DNA of 64,000 nucleotides from Silene latifolia (Eukaryota; Streptophyta; Magnoliopsida; Caryophyllales; Caryophyllaceae): assembly GCF_048544455.1 (NCBI RefSeq), contig NC_133534.1:86147637-86211636 (forward strand). The letters run 5' to 3'. Shown here piece by piece: positions 1-12,199 of this stretch. The position numbers and the translations under genes were made by a program. The notes beneath the pieces were generated by a model. The model worked only from the letters and a program-made list of their open reading frames with translations, ran no database searches and was not told where the DNA came from. Each line of letters opens with the position of its first letter. The first letter of the stretch is position 1.

Positions 1-625
1 AGGAGAAATAGACATCATCATGGCTAAAAAAGACTAGCTTACATGCCTATTGTATTGTGAAGAGAAAAAGTGAAAAGCAAGATGCCAATTTTGGTTCCTT
101 CCTCTTGCCTCCACCGGTTTCACTACTCTATTTTAAGAGAGTTTTGCTCTCTTATTACATACACTACACTACCATTATTCACTCTTGCATGCAAACTCTT
201 TACTACTCTCACATCTCTCTAAAATGTCTTAGAATCTTCATAAATTGTTCATCATAAATTCTAAACACAATATAGGATTACTAGTGTAGTAATAAGTATA
301 TTATTAGAATTAATTTTAAGGGTACTAGTGTATTAATCTAGTTAATTAATATACTAGTTTAAGGGATTAGTCTTGGGTGCAATCTAAGGAGAATCTCTAC
401 ATTGGAATTTTCGGAGGATCATCCAACATTTTAACCTCAAGAACAAATAAGGAAGGTGACCTTATTTGTGCCCAAAATTTCTAACCATCCTACAATGTAA
501 GGGACATTGTTTTTCTTATAAATCTCTTATTTTGTTATGCATGCACTAGATCTAAAGAACAAATAATTAAGAAGTTAATTAGTTCACTATTAGAAGAGTC
601 TAATAATAGGTATATGAACCTAAGA
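1..625 (+). repeat. 3' part of the 5' LTR of the outer Copia element
   Basis: This matches 27997-28497 and 48497-48628 almost base for base. It ends a few bases before the primer-binding site, with CCTAAG where the 3' LTR has CCTAACA. The short open frame at 57-257 has no recognisable product and recurs in the other LTR. Confidence 0.9.
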
Positions 626-627
626 AG

Positions 628-641
628 TGGTATCAAAGCTT
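628..641 (+). other. Primer-binding site (initiator tRNA-Met type) of outer Copia element
   Basis: TGGTATCAAAGC lies directly after the LTR, close to the TGGTATCAGAGC that plant Copia elements use to pair with initiator tRNA-Met. It fixes the element as + strand. Confidence 0.85.
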
Positions 642-2547
642 AAGGATGTTGCATGCATAATCGGTTATTGTTTTTCCGAGTTAAAATGTTAATATATAAA
701 ACTAAAAATTTGTGATTTATAAGAGTAAACCACGAAATAATGATGCATGTTATATATTCTAGTCCTAAAATTTGTTTAGGTCATTTTTATGATTTATGGA
801 AATTTATTGCTCATTTTAATGATTTTTAGTGATTTTATTACATTTTTATGAGTAAAATGAACTTTTATTCACTAAAATAAGTTAACCTTTACCACTGGCC
901 GTCATATTTTAGTATGACCTCACATGAATATTTTATGTATTTCATGTAAAATATCATATTAATGTGATTAATATTTCATGATTTATGATTTTTATGAGAT
1001 AAAAATGGCATAAATGGAGGTTAAATGACTAAAAATGGTTAAACTTACTCTCTGACCTTGAAAATTTTATATGACCTCACATGCATATTTTACAATTTGT
1101 GTATAAATCTCGTATTAATTTGATTAATATTGCACGTTTTATGATTTTTATGAAATAAAAATGGATTAAAAGATGTAAAATTATTAAAAATAGTTAAACT
1201 TCGAACCAGGCCATGAAACTTTTAATATGTTGTCACATGCATGATTTACATAGTGTATGTAAATTTTGAGATGAAATGATCTCATTTAGCATGATTTATG
1301 AATTTTTAGTGTAAAAACGGCTTAAATAGTGACTATTTTAGTATAAATAGCTAAAATGAATTTCATAGCATGAGAAAATTATTTTAGGTTACATAAACAT
1401 CCCACCTATCAGATATAAAGTTGTAAAATTGATTAGATTAATTTTTAGATATTTTAGATGTTTTATGAGATAAAACCGATAAATTACAACTATATTTTCT
1501 CAAAATAAATTCGTAAATTTTAACCATGATTTTTGACATTATGAGTGTCATAGAAATATTCCAGAATGTTCAAAAATTTAAAATTCAAAATTTTAAATTA
1601 TTGTAATTTAATTTGGATTTATTTCATAAATGTTATGATTTTAAGGTCAAAAATGAGCATAAAAATTAAATCAAGTTGAATTATTGTCAAAAATTGAGTG
1701 ATGACTAATTTTTGAGTCCTAAGAGTGTTAGGATAATTAACTTGAGCTTAAATGTGATTTAAGTGTTAATTTGTGATTTTAAGAAGTTATTATCACGCAT
1801 TTCCATAAAACCAAGTTATATATACAATATAAGTTAAATAGGGCGATTTGGCACATAATTTGGCATGATAGACACATATTATAATGCTTCATATTTCAAT
1901 TTTTGAATGTCTTTTTTTTATATAATTTTGAATTATGTAATTTTATCTTAGTATGACCTTAGTTTTAATCGATATTACCCGTAATGAAAAGGAATATTGA
2001 TTCGATTGTAGTTTAATGTGATCTCGTATCACTTTTATTTTTACTAGTTTTTTTTTTCATATTAAAATGTATAATAGGAATAGCTTTGTATTTTTATTAT
2101 TATTTGTAATCATGGAGCTTCTTCAAGACGGCGCCATTCGGGAAGGTGTTCCGACAAAGACGGTGTTCTTGGGAGGCGTGTCACTTGAAGATTCAGGGAC
2201 CAAAGGAGTTGGTTTTCGAATATGTAATAGATTATTTGATTTTCTATTTTAGGAAGGCCATAATAGGAATTTTATTATTGTTTTGCATTTCTTTTAATAT
2301 GTTACATGCATTGCCAAATCCCCATAACAACACATGCATATCATATCGAGTCATCGACCGTGTCAATTATAATTATCGTAGTTCACCACTTTAGTTCACT
2401 TAAAACGTGATAGATAATAAATTGACAAGACCTCTCACATATAATTGAGAATTAGCCTTACCAAATAGTAGAAACCATGAGTTCCAATTTCATGAGGAAG
2501 TAGGCTCGGCTCACCGGGGTACTAAACTTGTTACGTTGGGTAAGTGG
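642..2547 (+). repeat. Untranslated leader with about 155-bp degenerate tandem repeats
   Basis: No coding sequence is seen. Three diverged copies of a unit containing 'gacctcacatgcat...tatgatttttatgag...' run from about 895 to 1365. A matching leader with the same layout is present in the inner Copia element at 12184-13980. A conserved block near 2110-2260 (around 'accaaaggagttggtt') also matches 13560-13670. Confidence 0.7.
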
Positions 2548-2552
2548 GTAAT

Positions 2553-4962
2553 TGTGGACAGCGGGCCGCCCACGGGGGCGCTTGGTGAGAAACGAAACAA
2601 GCGTTTGCATTTTGTATGGAGTCGCCACCAATTTTTATGGGAAATTGGAACCGTTCAAATACCTCGTGTCATGTCAAGACACAAAGTAGTAACATGAACA
2701 CTAAGCAATCGTTACCCTTAGCATTCTATGTCTAGAATGACTCTCGTGAATGCCAATGAACGCGGGTGCTCACGGAGATCTGGAGTAAGGGGTGAGGGTA
2801 CGTATTAGGAAGCTCTTTTGATCGAACACCTAATCCCGCCCGCCTCGATAGCGGCCTCTACTAATGATTAGGGAAGTTATTCGTACTCGATATATCGTCG
2901 GCTTATATGCATGCAATGCAACATCCAAGTTTTAATCCTAGCATATGAAGATTTATACTAAGTCGGTTGACACGTAATTTAGCACACAATAGGGTCGAAA
3001 TAGGAGTTAAGTTCAATTACATGCGAAACATACAAACAATAAAAGAAATACAATAATTATAAATTACAATAATGAAAATTACAGTAATTACATTGGAATA
3101 GGCGATTTATGTCGAAAATACCTTTAAAACGGATAATTTGAGAAAAAGAAATAAAAGAACGAAAACAAACAAATTAACGAACAAGAATTAGCGCGATATT
3201 ACGGTTAATAGTTAGTTAATTTGTAAACTAATTACACGACGTCAAGGCAGAAACGAAGTTCAGGGACAGAAATCATCCTGGAACAAAGCAAAGAAGATCG
3301 TGCCCTCTGGAAGAGGCGCGCAGCGATTCTTGCGTCTGTTCCAAGGGTGAGTTCGGGCCGTAGCCGAATCGCAAATCGTTAATCTGAATTGATGAATTTA
3401 ATGATGGATTCAATTATTTACTCGGATGGAAGTGATTAACATGTTATTTACATATGAATAGGTCATAAAAGCAGTAAAACATGGATGGGACGGATGCAAA
3501 CGGATTATTACATGAAATTACGATGAAAATATTAATGAGTCCTCTATTGAAATAAGTCAATTAGGCTAAATACGACGGATATACAACGAATATGCGATGA
3601 ACATGCGAATAAACAGATTAAACTATATCAATGACGAATTCCAAAAACTCAATATGAACAAATTAAATCTCTAAAATCCGGGTTTGAATTCAATGACGAA
3701 AACCCGCAAATATTGGATTATTTGGGATTTAAGTCGGATTTTAATGAACTAAACATGTTAATGATGATGATCAATATACATATGAATTATATACTATCAT
3801 GATGAAGAATTAACAAAGAAAATGAAACAAATAAAAGAATTTGACGAACAACAGAGGACGAACGAAGAAGAAAGGAAGCAGGAACTGCGGCAGCCTCACG
3901 AAGAGGCGCAGCAGGAACTGCGCTCCTTCGAAGAGGCGCAGCAGTTACTGCGTCCTTTCTCGACGGTTATCTACTGGAAATCCGCAAAAACAGGTTTTAA
4001 CAAAGGGTTTTAGAAATCGATTTTAACGGTATTTTCGACGTAAACCTTACAATGGATGATACGAAAAGTAAATACAATAAATAAAGAGAATTATACACCC
4101 TCAGACTTACATGTTGACGAAACGAGAAGAACTAAGATATCGATTAGTGATGCTCGACGCGAATGCAAAGAGAGTGCCCTCGTAAGAGGAAAACGATTGA
4201 TTAATTAAGTTGATTGAGTGTAGTTGGTCAAATTGGTCGGTCATGCAACGGAGAGGCTGGTACCCGGAAAGATCCGAGCTTACGTGGTCGAAAGTTCAAG
4301 CACGTAGGCGCCAGTAAGTAAGAACAAAGTCTAGAATGCAAAGGGAGAAGAGAAGGGTGGACACTCGCGTGAGAAATATGAGGAGCGAAGGCTCCTATTT
4401 ATACTAATCACGCGACGGAATTAGGGTTTCGAAGACTCTTTGGAAGTGAATCTCGGAAAGATATGAAAAAGATACGTAAGACATGCAAAGAAGGGCCTGG
4501 GAAAAGGCGCAGCATCCACTGCGTCTCTTGGAAGAGGCGCAGCACCTGCTGCGTCTATTCCCAGGAGGTTTCCTCCTGCTGAAGAAATATTTCCGCGTTT
4601 GAGTTATGGTAGGACGGAAATAATTCGATTATCTTATGAATATTACGGGATATTATTTGCCAAAAGATAAAATTTGTTAAATATGGAATAGAAATTCCGG
4701 AACATTCCAGAATATTCTGACTCGGGATTTAACGGTTATCAGAAAATGGAGACGATTTTTTGACCCGGACTCCGAATGTACTCTAATTACTGCCAAAACG
4801 ACCGTATCGGGATGTAGATGACATCTAAGAGGTAGACATTTAATATTTGAGCAATCACTTGACGATAATCTTACGAACTGTCACAAATCGTTCCGCGTAT
4901 CAAACATGCGGCCCAATCATCACCGGGTGGTTTGCGGGAGGTGCAGAAATGAGGTATCTACA
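2553..4962 (-). mobile_element. Solo LTR of an Ogre/Tat-like Gypsy element
   Basis: This 2410-bp block starts TGTGGACA and ends GGTATCTACA. It is flanked by GTAAT on both sides (2548-2552 and 4963-4967). The flanks join cleanly into Copia leader sequence, as shown by the uninterrupted counterpart near 13985-14110. The same termini and an internal GAGTCGCCACCAA block occur in the 3.2-kb LTR at 37822-41012. No internal region or second LTR remains, so this is a product of LTR-LTR recombination. A TATA-like TATAAATA sits on the - strand at 4396-4403. The short + strand open frames at 3822-4026 lie in its minisatellite and are not genes. Confidence 0.92.
3300..4565. repeat. Dispersed GCGCAGCA/CTGCGTC minisatellite units inside the solo LTR
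   Basis: Near-palindromic units of the form 'gaagaggcgcagca-nnn-ctgcgtc' occur at about 3310-3340, 3885-3960 (two or three units) and 4498-4562 (two units). They are GC-rich islands in an AT-rich LTR. Confidence 0.65.
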
Positions 4963-4967
4963 GTAAT

Positions 4968-5319
4968 AAAAGGTTATTACATCGAAATTTGGATTGAGCT
5001 CAACGGAAGTATTCGTAACCGTAGTCGCATGTGTTCCGGGCTAAAGATAAGTATTAAAGTAATTTTTATCGACCGAGAGTTCTAGAAGTAGAATCGACTA
5101 AGAGTTAATCCACCGAGTTATATTGATAAGGGATGAATCGGTTCACCGTGCCCGAGTTAATATTAATTTGGATCTCGGAATCATTTATAATAGTTGGATA
5201 GAGGTCACTATCTAAATGCTAAAACTTGTTTAAAATGTTTACAAGTATTGTCAAAACGATAGATGTTCATTAATTCCTTCACTTCCTATTTTGTAGTCAA
5301 AATCGTTTTCTCAATTGCA
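4968..5319 (+). other. Leader of outer Copia element up to gag
   Basis: This continues the Copia leader to the right of the solo LTR and matches 14100-14345 of the inner Copia element ('gagctcaacggaagtattcg'). No gene is seen. Confidence 0.7.
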
Positions 5320-6189
5320 ATGGCAACTCCAATCACATCCGCAACCACTAGTTCCAACACGCTCACCAATGTGTCATGGCTCCGATCCTTCATGGATCGT
5401 TGTAAGTTAGAAAAGAATGGGTCCAATTTCGCCGATTGGGACGCGCAACTACGTTTGGCCGCGGAAGGTGACGACAAGCTTCGTTACCTTACCGAGGCAT
5501 ATCCCACCGAACCTAATACTAGGTCCACCGCCGCCGCTAGGCAAGCCTATGAGGTTTACCAAAAGGAGTCGGCCGCGATCAAAAATGTGTTGATCTTTGC
5601 AATGGAGGCCGAACTCCAAAGAAGTGCTATAAAGATTAGCACCGCTCATGAGATCTACATGAAACTTGTGAACATGTTTTCACGAGCTCCTAGGATCATA
5701 CAATATGAAGCGGCTTGTGGATTCTTTGATCTCGACATTAAGCAGGGCCAAAAAGTTAGCCCTCATGTGCTCAAGTTGATGGAGCATGTTGAGAACTTGA
5801 AAATGCATAAGGTGGAGATTCCCAAGGAACTCGTCATTGATCGGATTCTTCATTCCCTTAACAAAGTCAAAGCATATGTTCAATTCAGGGTGAATTTTAA
5901 TATGCAAGACAAGAAAGTTTCCCTTGATGAGTTGCACAAAATTCTTGTGCAAGCCGAAAGGGATATGGGGCTAAGTGTTAGCTCCACCAAAGATGTGCTC
6001 AATGTTAATCATAAGAGCAAGGGAACTTTAAAGAAAAGTTGGAATAAGGGAAAGAAGCGAACTCCCAACAGGAACAAAGGTAAAGCTTGTGAAGCTAGTT
6101 TCTCCAAGCCCAAGTACAGTGCCTCATCCGGAGACAAGTGCCACTACTGTTGTGGTGTTGGGCATTGGAAGAGAAACTGTTCAAAATAG
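5320..6189 (+). CDS. gag: Copia-type gag (nucleocapsid) protein
   Basis: This encodes the capsid/nucleocapsid protein that packages the element's RNA in the cytoplasm. The ATG at 5320 (MATPITS...) gives 289 residues. An in-frame ATG 57 bp upstream would add a hydrophobic stretch unlike gag and is less likely. The N-terminal part has the Copia gag pattern (LEKNGSNFADWDAQLR), the middle is helical (about residues 60-220), and a basic linker leads to one CCHC zinc knuckle at the C-terminus (C-x2-C-x4-H-x4-C, CHYCCGVGHWKRNC). The frame is free of stops, in contrast to the ruined pol downstream. Protease would normally follow; none is readable. The family identification is firm; the lineage within Copia is not. 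Confidence 0.9.
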   Translation: MATPITSATTSSNTLTNVSWLRSFMDRCKLEKNGSNFADWDAQLRLAAEGDDKLRYLTEAYPTEPNTRSTAAARQAYEVYQKESAAIKNVLIFAMEAELQRSAIKISTAHEIYMKLVNMFSRAPRIIQYEAACGFFDLDIKQGQKVSPHVLKLMEHVENLKMHKVEIPKELVIDRILHSLNKVKAYVQFRVNFNMQDKKVSLDELHKILVQAERDMGLSVSSTKDVLNVNHKSKGTLKKSWNKGKKRTPNRNKGKACEASFSKPKYSASSGDKCHYCCGVGHWKRNCSK

Positions 6190-8606
6190 CTTGGCGACAT
6201 CAAAGCTGGAAAGGTTATTCCAGTAGGTATATAACTATCTCTATCTTTTATGTTTTAATCTCAACTTTGGTATGTTGATACAAGTTGTGATGATTACCTT
6301 TTTTATTGTAATTAAGGCATCCTAGCAAGGATAAGGGCAAAGAAAAGCAAGCCTAGAAGATCTTGAGGGAAGCTAGATGTAGCCGCCCATGGAGCTAGAT
6401 CTATGGAAGCTTGGCTTTATATTGCTTTGTCTTCATTTTCATGTTGTATTTTGAAATTTTAGAACTATTTTGATTTCCTCGTGCGACTTGGAAATTTGAT
6501 TGTATCCTTCAAACAAGGGTTGTATTTTGGATATTGGTGACTTGGTTTGCAACCCAAGTCACTTGCTTTATCGTATCGTTTGTTCTAAAATTCATCTTCA
6601 TACACTACTTGCATATAGAAACGTAATATTATCGACTTAAATTGATCAAATAGACAATTATAATGATTAGATCATTATAAGTCCATAAGCTATGAATTTG
6701 ATTCTCCTTATGCTATTGTTACTAAAAGTGACAACTTACTTATGTAAGATCAATTATAAAGTTTTGTTAAGCTGTTGAACTCATACATTAGGGAACTTGC
6801 GATACAATACGGACACATTATTCTAAACGAATGGTCAACCAGGAGATACCTAAAATAGAGAGTCTATTTAACAGATGACATGGATAAGACTCGCATATCA
6901 CACGAATCAAGCTCCCATGATAGGGATGGCCTTTTGTGAGCTAATGCATTAGTCTAGAAAAACTCCTAATACTCCACCATATATATATTTGTAACTCACA
7001 AAGCTATCTCTCAAGAGGATAGATGTATTTCTGAGAGATAGAGTGGGAGTAGATTGGATCATCACAAACATGTCTTATAGTTAATGTGTTACTTTGGGAA
7101 AGTAATGGAACTATAATCTATAAAGATAGAGTGGGAGTATAGTTCAGTCAGACTTTAGCGCACATGTCTTATTGGTTAAAATATTGCTTTGAGAAAGTAA
7201 CGGTATTATCCCAAATCGACCTTGTTACATACGAGCCATAGAATTACAATCCGAAAATTGTTACTCAAGAGTAGATTTACTTTAAAGTGAGGATCTCTTT
7301 AAAGGTAAATAGAGCTTTAGAGTATTCCAATGCATAATATTGACATGAAGATATTGATCAAGATAAATTATGTTAGGAATCGCCACATTTCATTTTGATG
7401 AAGGATGGCAAATGATATTATAAATACGCTTTTCTAAAATGGGAATTTAAAGAAGGATGTGTTTGGAACACAAAACCTTAGATGAAGATATAAGAATCCT
7501 AACATATTATACGTAGCTTTCTTAAGTGATCCTAGAATGGTCTTAAGCAAGCATTAAAGGATTATACTTTTCGTTCATGTGATAATTGAGAATGGTATCA
7601 TTCACATGATTGAAGAATCATGATTATACATGAAGTTAAGTGGGAGCTAGAATTATTTTTCCATGTCTTATATGTTGATGACATATTACTTATTGAGAAT
7701 AATGTACCAATGCTCTCTTCTGCGAAAGAATAATGGGAGACTTGGAAAAGGATGCAAAGTATTCTAGATTTTTGAATCTATGAGAGAGAATATTGGCATT
7801 GAGTTATGAGTCTTATGATGATAAGATCTTTTCGAATCTATTTAACATCAACAAGGTTGAATGGGTTATTCATGTTGATGAAAGTGGAATTACTATGATG
7901 GAGTCATAGTCGTTCACTGAACCTATTAAGTTGTTGATTACATGGAATCAATTTCTAATGTTTCCGCCATTAGAATGATCATGTATGCCAACAGACGCAC
8001 ATGCCATGATGTATCATATGCTAAGAGCATAATAAGTCAATAACAAGATAATTCCCATGATATGGCTTGTGAAAGCCTTAAAGAACATCCTTGAGATTCT
8101 TGCGAAGAATTAAGGATTCGTTCATATGTTTGGATGATAAACTAAGTTATGTGTTGAAAGGTTGCACAAACTTTAGTTTCCAAACCAAAAGGGATTTGTT
8201 GAAATCCTAGGATGTCTTATTGACTTAGGAGTAAGAAACTAGAAAAGTGTTTTAGTTTCGCGCATTGCAAATTCTACAAAAAGGAATCTAAGTAAATTGT
8301 GATAAAATGGTCAACGTAGGGATTAAGAGTGAATCCCTCAACAAATGACTTTATCACAAGTTATGCGATAACAGTGGGAGCATCTTTCAAGTTAAAGATT
8401 CCAAGTCTAGTTAGAAGACTAGACAAATACCTAGAGATAAATTCAAGTTATTAGAAATAACATTGAATAGAAGGAAATAGCAATGGATAAATTTGGAATA
8501 TATGGATATATGGTATATCCACTTGCCAAGCTTTTATTGCATTTAAACAAATGTAAAAGGTACACTATAGATTATAAGATATGAAGTAATAATAGAGTAT
8601 TGACTA
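6190..8606 (+). pseudogene. pol: Decayed Copia pol (reverse transcriptase region)
   Basis: No long frame survives. At 7671 a short stretch translates as YVDDILLIEN, the catalytic signature of Copia reverse transcriptase, preceded by the usual spacing from a 'YMK-VSG'-like block. The rest is broken by stops and indels and is shorter than a normal pol, so integrase is probably deleted. The region stops at 8606, where the large non-coding element was inserted, and resumes at 26582. Confidence 0.75.
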
Positions 8607-10881
8607 TGTAACACCCGCGAATTTCCCATTTTTAGCATTTATGATTTAATTAACCGTTCTCTTATTTTATTTATATTTTAAATTATTTAACTTAATTAAT
8701 TTTATTTTAAACAAGGTTTTTATAAAAACTATATTTTTATAAGCCTGTTTATATAAAAATATATTTTGTTAGTCGAGCAGGATAGTAATGATAATATTAA
8801 TAATAGAAAAGTTTCGTCTTAAATTGTAATAGGTTTGAGACGTATTCCCATCTAGTATAAGACCGTCACATTTTCATTTTGAAGCTAATTTATTCGAACT
8901 AACCCGATTCCTACTACACACACTCACACTCACCTTATCTCTAACTTAAAATATAATTATTATTATTTTTTTTTTTTTTTTTTATTGTTGTTGTTGTACC
9001 CCCGACCCTACCCCCCTTCTTTTCCCCTTTCTTTTCGTGATTCACCAGCGACAACCAAAACAATAGCAACAACAATCTGCATCAACCAAAAACGACATCA
9101 ACACCTCCATTAAACCCGACATTCAAACTCAGATTCCGACTTCATTTCTCAACCATTTTCGCTAATTTTTACACCAATAGCTTCCTCTCCTCATCCTCCT
9201 TCTTTATATGTAAGAAAGAGCCAAGCTTTCGTCCTATTTCAATTTGGTCGTCTTACAAAGGATTCGGATTTTGGATTAATTTCTTCTGTTTTTGGGTTTC
9301 GTGTCATCCTTAGGCGACTCCTGTGGCGTTTAGGAGAGCAAAAAAGGTAACGGTGATAGGTTACTCGACAAATGTCGAAATTTCCGTCTTTTGTGTCCCT
9401 TGTTGCGTTCTTATTTGATAAAGCTCGATTCTTTTTACTTTCCCCTATTTGTATGCTCAATCTTATCGTATCAACTCTGCCCTTTTTGCTCGGATTCGCT
9501 CGTTGTTATTCGTGAGGTCGCGGGGTTAATTCTGGTCTCCAAATATCGTTTGAATCGAACTGTTTTACATTGACTTTCGAGTTTGGTTAAGTTAAGCTTG
9601 GTGAGTGTTATTCATGTTTAGCTGCGTTTTATTTCCATCTCAATCCTACTTTATTTTCTGTCTGGAAACTTAGCTGGTATGGACTGTCGATTTTAGTTTG
9701 GAACCGCGAGAGGGGGTTTTGTGAGCTCTGTACTAGGGCGTTTTGGTACAGGGTCTGGGACTGTTTTTGATGGACTGAGCAGGCGGTTATATGCTGATGG
9801 GCGACTGTTTTATGGGTTGCTTATGGGTTAATAAAAACGTGTGCTTTTACCTTATCATTTCATGTTAGGGTCGTAATTTGGTTAGGTCGTATTCTATGTG
9901 TGAAACCCGTCTTTTGGTTGGTGTTGGCCTCGATTTGGGGGACTATGCTGGGGTCGTATGGCGTGGTTGTGCATGGGCTACGGCCTGTTTCAGCATGGAT
10001 TAAGGATTGGTTCAGCATGGCTGCAATTTAGGGTAGTGATGGTGGCTGTTTGGTTCGATGCAGAGGACTGTTGGTAGTCTGTAAAGGCTGTAGCGTGGCC
10101 TGGTTTTGGCGAGTCTGGTGGTCTGGCCACGGCCTGGGCAGTGGCCTGGCGGGGGCACGGGTTGAGTACGTGTATGGTTAGCTGTAGGGCCATGTGTGGG
10201 TGTCACTAATTAGCTCCTTGAGTCGTAGTTATGGATGGTTTTGGCGCAAGGTTGTCATTCGAATGAGTTAAATCTCGCCTCATGCATTATGTAACTTAAT
10301 TCGTTAAATATCGTTCATTCACATATTTTTCTCACATTAATCATAAAAGTGGAATTTATTATTTATTCATGTCAAAATTCGATGGAATGTCTCACTTACC
10401 TATAATATGAATTTTTAATCCGTTCCTTCTCATTAATCTATCGTATTTCAAATGTGAGTGAATTATTCTACTTATTTAATTAAATTGAGTCATTTATAAT
10501 TGGATGCTTGTTTTTCTTATTACAAATGGTTCATCTCCGTTTGTTTACATTTTTATTCAAGTGACAAATATTGAAGAAATGGGTTACTTATTCATATTCA
10601 TGATTATGATTTGGCATGAAATGTCTTATTTAGATTATCATCGGCTCATTTCATTAGTAGTCTCTTTCCAAGTTGATTCGTATCGCTTGGGTGAGTCGTG
10701 TAGTAGTCCCTTTCCAAGTTGATTCGCATCGCTTGGTTGGGTCGCGTAGTAGTCTCTTTCCAAGTTGATTCGCATCGCTTGGTTGGGTCGTGTAGTAGTC
10801 TCTTTCCAAGTTGATTCGCATCGCTTGGTTGAGTCGTATTCGTTTGATAGTGCCTTTATACTATACCGTATTGCTTGACTT
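8607..10881 (+). repeat. 5' LTR of the large non-autonomous element, first part
   Basis: This matches 23130-25405. It is interrupted after the GACTT at 10877-10881 by the inner Copia element and continues at 19713. It has poly-T near 8968-8985 and a 46-bp tandem array at 10656-10840. Its small open frames are mirrored in the 3' LTR and encode nothing recognisable. Confidence 0.9.
10656..10840 (+). repeat. 46-bp tandem array in the LTR (about four units)
   Basis: The unit 'gtagtctctttccaagttga' plus 'ttcgcatcgcttggttgggtc' is repeated about four times. The same array is at about 25181-25365 in the other LTR, so it was part of the LTR before insertion. Confidence 0.85.
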
Positions 10882-12183
10882 TGTTGGGAAATGTGTCCTC
10901 AACAATAGTACGATCACATGATTTAAATATCATTATTAAATCTCATTTCAAGAATACGGAAGGGATGATACATTACATATATATAGTCAACTGGTCCACA
11001 CATATCGGTAATGATTGGCTGGCTAGAGTTTGACATTACTGTCGTGCGACGGTGGTGATCAGTTGATCCCTTGAGGTCACACCTAAAGGACGATTCCCTT
11101 AATTGAAAAGGTTAATTAGTTGTATACCGATACAGATTAATTAATTCCTTAAAATTGAACAATTCGATTTGTGAGAAAGAGAATATTGATATCTTATTGT
11201 AATGGGATTAAATAAGATTTATTTTAGTAATAAAATGCTTTGTTGCTAAAATTATTTACTGTTTGAGAAACAATAAAGATAAGAATGAATGGTTAATTAT
11301 AATTACAAGAAGTTGTGAATTATAACTGTATGACTCATTTTATTTATGTGATCAAGTATCACTAGTCAATTTGTTGTATATAATTTAATTAATTCATGAA
11401 ATGGTATTTATGTGATAAATATGCATTAAATTAATTAATAACATGTATCATATAACATGTGACATATTGTGTGACAAGTGACAAATTGACAAAATAAAAT
11501 GGTAGTCCATTTTACATATGGACCGAAATATTGTAGATAGTGGAGGATAGTGGGTGTATTATTTTAATGCCTAAAATTATTATAATCATACCTATTATTG
11601 CATAGCCTTACACCTACAATATTGGTAAGACAAAAAGGGAAAGCAAGATGCTCTCCTTTGGCCTTGAGTGGGCCGGCTCTACTACTCCTAAAGAGGAGTT
11701 TTAGTTCTTTTATATGATTATTCTTACACAACCATTCTATCTACATGCAAATGTTCATGTATCCTCTCTTCTCTCTCTTTTATTTTCATCAAAAAGATGA
11801 GATTATAATCTAAATTGTTCATATAAATTACTAAGATTACTAGAAGTAGTATATGAGTATTAGTAATAGATTTTAAGGTAAACTACAATACAAACATCTA
11901 GTACATGTTTATTTGTGGGTTTAAGGGATTGTCTTGGGTGCTACTAATTGGAGGGCTTCTAATTTGAAGTCAAGAATGTTCATCCATTAATGGAAAGCTC
12001 AAGAACTAACAAGAAGGAGATCTTGTTAGTGCCCATTATGACCGAAATCTTTATGGTGAGAAAATGTTTTCTTATCTTATTTTATTAATGTTTGCATGCA
12101 TAAAATTCACATTTAATTTTATGACAAATTAATTTTAACATATATGAGTATGTTAGTATGTATATAGATCTACATTTCCTTCA
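10882..12183 (+). repeat. 5' LTR of inner Copia element
   Basis: This is nearly identical to 18413-19712. Its first 150 bases also resemble the LTR start at 27323. Confidence 0.95.
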
Positions 12184-12185
12184 AT

Positions 12186-12199
12186 TGGTATCAAGAGCC
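12186..12199 (+). other. Primer-binding site of inner Copia element
   Basis: TGGTATCAAGAGCC lies two bases after the LTR. It is an initiator tRNA-Met type site with one extra base relative to TGGTATCAGAGCC. Confidence 0.8.

Noticed and set aside
10656..10840. Regularly spaced repeats suggestive of a CRISPR array
   Set aside because: The units are directly adjacent without unique spacers, the same array is in both LTRs, and the context is a plant retrotransposon.
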